From: Verrucomicrobiota bacterium
GTDB lineage: Bacteria; Verrucomicrobiota; Verrucomicrobiia; Limisphaerales; JACRJY01
Direction: 5' to 3'
Length of the DNA stretch: 32,951 nt
Assembly (NCBI GenBank): GCA_016235585.1
Contig: JACRJY010000170.1
Coordinates: 1 to 32,951 of the forward strand
The position numbers were made by a program, and so were the translations under genes. Positions 30,774 through 32,951 of the stretch are shown here, piece by piece; the stretch's first letter is position 1, and every line of letters starts with the position of its first letter. The notes below the pieces were generated by a model. The model did no database searches. It had not been told where the DNA came from and worked only from the letters and a program-made list of their open reading frames with translations.

Positions 30774-32342
30774 CTACTTCCAGTCATCCGTGCGGAAGGG
30801 CGTGGCGGGCAGGCCCGCGCCGTTGATGAGGCTCCACACGGGGTTGTCCGCCCACGCGTAGCGCACGGCGGCGGGTTTTGGCACGGCGGGATGCGAGACA
30901 ATCACCTTGTCGCCCTCGATGCGCGCGTTGGCCCAGACGAATTTTTTGTCCGCGCCCGCGATGGCAAAGCCCTTCAACGCCTTGTCCGTCGCGCGCAGCC
31001 CGCCGCTGGTCTCCTTGAACGAAATGATGATCTCGCTGCCGCGCGTGCGATGGCCGGCCGGCAGCGGGCCGGAGCCGGGGAACTGTTCGCGCTCATACAC
31101 GTCGTCCAGCGCCCACAGTGCGAGGCGGTGGCCGACCTCCTGTTTGTTCTTCGGGTGAATGTCCTTCTCCTCGCCGAGGCCGAGCGTGATGGCCATACCG
31201 GTGTGCGGCACCTTGAGCGTCTTGAGCATCTCCTCGCGCACCGTCGTCCAGCCGGTGTTCTCGACCGGCTCCTTCTGCGGAGCCTTGAAGTCCGGCAACT
31301 GCACCCAGGCGAACGCGAACTCGCTCCCCCAGCGCGTGCGCCAGTCCTTGATCATCGTCGCCAGTTGCAGGCCGTAAAGGTTCGCAAAGGGTTTCCCCGC
31401 GTTGCTCTCGCCCTGATACCAGATCGCACCGCGGATCGCGTAGCCGACGATGGGCGCGATCATGCCGTTGTAGAGCGTGGCCGGATGATTCTGGTTGAAG
31501 CGCGGATCCACGGGCTTCTGCGGCCCGCGCGGGACGGCCTTGCTCGCGGCCTTGGCCTTCTTCACGTTCTCCTTCCACGCGGCGACCTGCTTTTCGTAGT
31601 TCGCCAGCGCGGTTTTTTCATTCCACGGCTGCGCGGTGAGCTTGTTCCACGGCTCGGAGATGGTCTTGTATTCGGGCAGCTTCGCCTGCGCGTCCATGCT
31701 CGTCCATGCCTCGACGGCCGTGCCGCCGTAGGAGGAGTTGATCAGGCCGACGGGCACCCTCAACTGCTGGTGCAGGTCGCGCCCGAAGAAATAACCGGCG
31801 GCGGAGAAATGCCCGACCGTCGCCGCGCTGCAAATCTCCCACTTGCCCCGGCATTCGGCCTGCGGCGTGGGTTGCGGATTGCGCTCCACGGTGAACATCC
31901 GGATTTTCGGGAAGTTCGCGTGGGCCTTTTCGTTGTCGAAGTCCTTCGAGCGGTCCACCGTCATCGCCATGTTCGACTGGCCGGAGCAGAGCCACACCTC
32001 GCCGACGAGCACGTCGTTCACGGTGAGGGTGTTTTTCCCTTTCACGACGAGCGCGAGCTTGTCGCCGGCCTTGAACTTCTTCGCCAGCTTCACCTCCCAC
32101 CTGCCGTCCTTGTCCGCCGCCGTGCCCAGCACCTGGCCGCCGAGGCTGACGACCACCGTCTCCAGCGGATCGGCCCAGCCCCAGATTTTGATCGCGGCGT
32201 TCTGCTGGAGCACCATGTGGTCGGAGAAAATCGCCGGCAGCCGCACGTCGGCGAGCGCGGAGTGAAGTGCCAGGGCGAACAGGCACGCCAAAACGGGAAG
32301 TGACGGGAGTGAACGTGGCAAAGCTGAAATATGAGTTTTCAT
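30774..32342 (-). CDS. Sialate O-acetylesterase family protein (copy 2)
   Basis: A 522-aa exported esterase of the same SASA family as the gene at 20683. A signal peptide runs to about residue 32 (ending ALHSALA), followed by LPAIFSDHMVLQQNAAI, VWLCSGQSNM with the probable nucleophile S123, and PVGLINSSYGGTAVEAW. The copies share family motifs over their whole length and an almost identical C-terminus, GLPATPFRTDDWK. The ATG at 32342 begins the signal peptide, and AAGCTA at 32353-32358 may be a minus-strand -10 (TAGCTT), ten bases upstream. It is a single-gene unit, divergent from glpT. The likely substrate is an O-acetylated sugar, not further known. Confidence 0.93.
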   Translation of the reverse strand: MKTHISALPRSLPSLPVLACLFALALHSALADVRLPAIFSDHMVLQQNAAIKIWGWADPLETVVVSLGGQVLGTAADKDGRWEVKLAKKFKAGDKLALVVKGKNTLTVNDVLVGEVWLCSGQSNMAMTVDRSKDFDNEKAHANFPKIRMFTVERNPQPTPQAECRGKWEICSAATVGHFSAAGYFFGRDLHQQLRVPVGLINSSYGGTAVEAWTSMDAQAKLPEYKTISEPWNKLTAQPWNEKTALANYEKQVAAWKENVKKAKAASKAVPRGPQKPVDPRFNQNHPATLYNGMIAPIVGYAIRGAIWYQGESNAGKPFANLYGLQLATMIKDWRTRWGSEFAFAWVQLPDFKAPQKEPVENTGWTTVREEMLKTLKVPHTGMAITLGLGEEKDIHPKNKQEVGHRLALWALDDVYEREQFPGSGPLPAGHRTRGSEIIISFKETSGGLRATDKALKGFAIAGADKKFVWANARIEGDKVIVSHPAVPKPAAVRYAWADNPVWSLINGAGLPATPFRTDDWK

Positions 32343-32405
32343 GTGTGCGGCCAAGCTAACGAAACGCCGGGCGCAGGGAAAGCCGAATTATCACCCGCTT
32401 CGCTT

Positions 32406-32434
32406 TTGACATCGGCGGTGCGCTCCGGCTAAAT
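32406..32434 (+). promoter_or_regulatory. Promoter candidate of glpT
   Basis: TTGACA (32406-32411), a 17-base spacer and CTAAAT (32429-32434) end seven bases before the GTG at 32442. The -35 hexamer is a perfect consensus match, while the -10 is weak (three of six). It implies transcription starting at or next to the start codon. Confidence 0.5.
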
Positions 32435-32441
32435 CCGCGGC

Positions 32442-32951
32442 GTGTTCGCCCTGCTGAAACCCGCGCCGGATGCGCCGCGCCTGCCCGCCGGGCGCGTTGA
32501 CCCCGAATACCGCCGCCTGCGCTGGCAGGTGTTCGCGGGCATCTTCGTCGGCTACGCGGCGTATTATCTGGTGCGGAAAAATTTTGCGCTGGCGATGCCC
32601 GACATCCTCAAGGAATACCCGCAATACACCAAGGCGCAGCTCGGCACGGCGATGACCGGCCTCTCCATCGCCTACGGCGTGTCGAAGTTCCTCATGGGCT
32701 CGGTCTCGGACAAAAGCAACCCGCGCTGGTTCATGCCGCTGGGGCTGCTGCTCTCGTGCGCGGTGCTGCTGGTGTTCGGCTTCGTGAAGGCGGTGTATGC
32801 GTCGCTCTTTCTCATGATCGCGCTGCAGTCGCTCAACGGCTGGGTCAACGGCATGGGCTGGCCGCCGTGTGGCAAGACGATGGTCCACTGGTGGAGCACG
32901 AAGGAGCGCGGTCGCATCGTCGCGCTCTGGAATGTCGCGCACAACGTCGGC
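32442..32951 (+). CDS. glpT: Glycerol-3-phosphate transporter, N-terminal part
   Basis: The first 170 codons of a major-facilitator permease run off the window edge. The segment [20 protein letters not shown], then RKNFALAMP, closely follows E. coli Glp[21 protein letters not shown], and later [20 protein letters not shown], continue the match to the sugar-phosphate (organophosphate:phosphate antiporter) family. Three to four helices are visible. GlpT imports glycerol-3-phosphate in exchange for phosphate. The GTG at 32442 puts about 27 hydrophilic residues before the first helix, as expected, and fits the promoter just upstream. No Shine-Dalgarno is seen. GlpT versus UhpT/UhpC cannot be fully settled without the C-terminal half, but the match favours GlpT. 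Confidence 0.88.
   Translation, partial: MFALLKPAPDAPRLPAGRVDPEYRRLRWQVFAGIFVGYAAYYLVRKNFALAMPDILKEYPQYTKAQLGTAMTGLSIAYGVSKFLMGSVSDKSNPRWFMPLGLLLSCAVLLVFGFVKAVYASLFLMIALQSLNGWVNGMGWPPCGKTMVHWWSTKERGRIVALWNVAHNVG

Overview
The window looks like a chromosomal segment of a GC-rich Verrucomicrobiota bacterium, most likely of the Limisphaerales/Pedosphaera-type lineages. That placement rests on gene families, not on a marker gene: GloVer tandem-repeat secreted proteins, a huge planctomycete-type cytochrome protein (PSCyt1/DUF1549/DUF1553), sulfatase and sialate O-acetylesterase genes, a four-helix-bundle cassette, a fused CcoN-CcoO oxidase subunit, and abundant short palindromic repeats. No rRNA, tRNA, CRISPR array or phage gene was seen.

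Layout. 1-1566: end of a GloVer-repeat surface/secreted protein with an in-frame stop. 1567-2205: repeat-rich gap with a decayed copy of that gene's 3' end and a strong inverted repeat. 2206-9096: a MoxR/DUF58-type operon (DUF4175-like membrane protein, MoxR ATPase, DUF58 protein) followed by prmA. Two sets of extra genes interrupt it: a four-helix-bundle gene that fills the gap before moxR between 37-nt inverted repeats, and a PIN-toxin/antitoxin-like pair followed by a second, synonymously diverged copy of the moxR 3' end and an AT-richer orphan gene. 9097-9475: a 54-aa protein gene with a structured leader and its own terminator. 9556-12391: TPR protein and L-lactate permease. 12468-20686, nearly all minus strand: PSCyt1/DUF1549/DUF1553 protein, universal stress protein, beta-CASP metallo-beta-lactamase RNase, exported protein with two HLCCxxC metal-binding-like domains, sulfatase. 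20683-22200 (-): sialate O-acetylesterase overlapping the sulfatase start. 22384-30743 (+): a compact cbb3 oxidase operon, ccoI-ccoS-ccoNO-ccoQ-ccoP-ccoG-ccoH-SafE-like. 30774-32342 (-): a second sialate O-acetylesterase. 32442 to the edge: the start of glpT.

How the genes work together. The cbb3 operon is self-contained: CcoI and the SafE-like protein would handle copper, CcoG/CcoH/CcoS assist assembly, and CcoNO/Q/P form the high-affinity terminal oxidase, so the cell probably respires at low oxygen. Lactate permease and GlpT import small carbon compounds, while the sulfatase and acetylesterases suggest stripping of sulfate and acetyl groups from polysaccharides. The most notable signals are the two insertion events inside the moxR operon. 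Several genes also have promoter-like hexamers placed so that transcription would begin at or next to the start codon.
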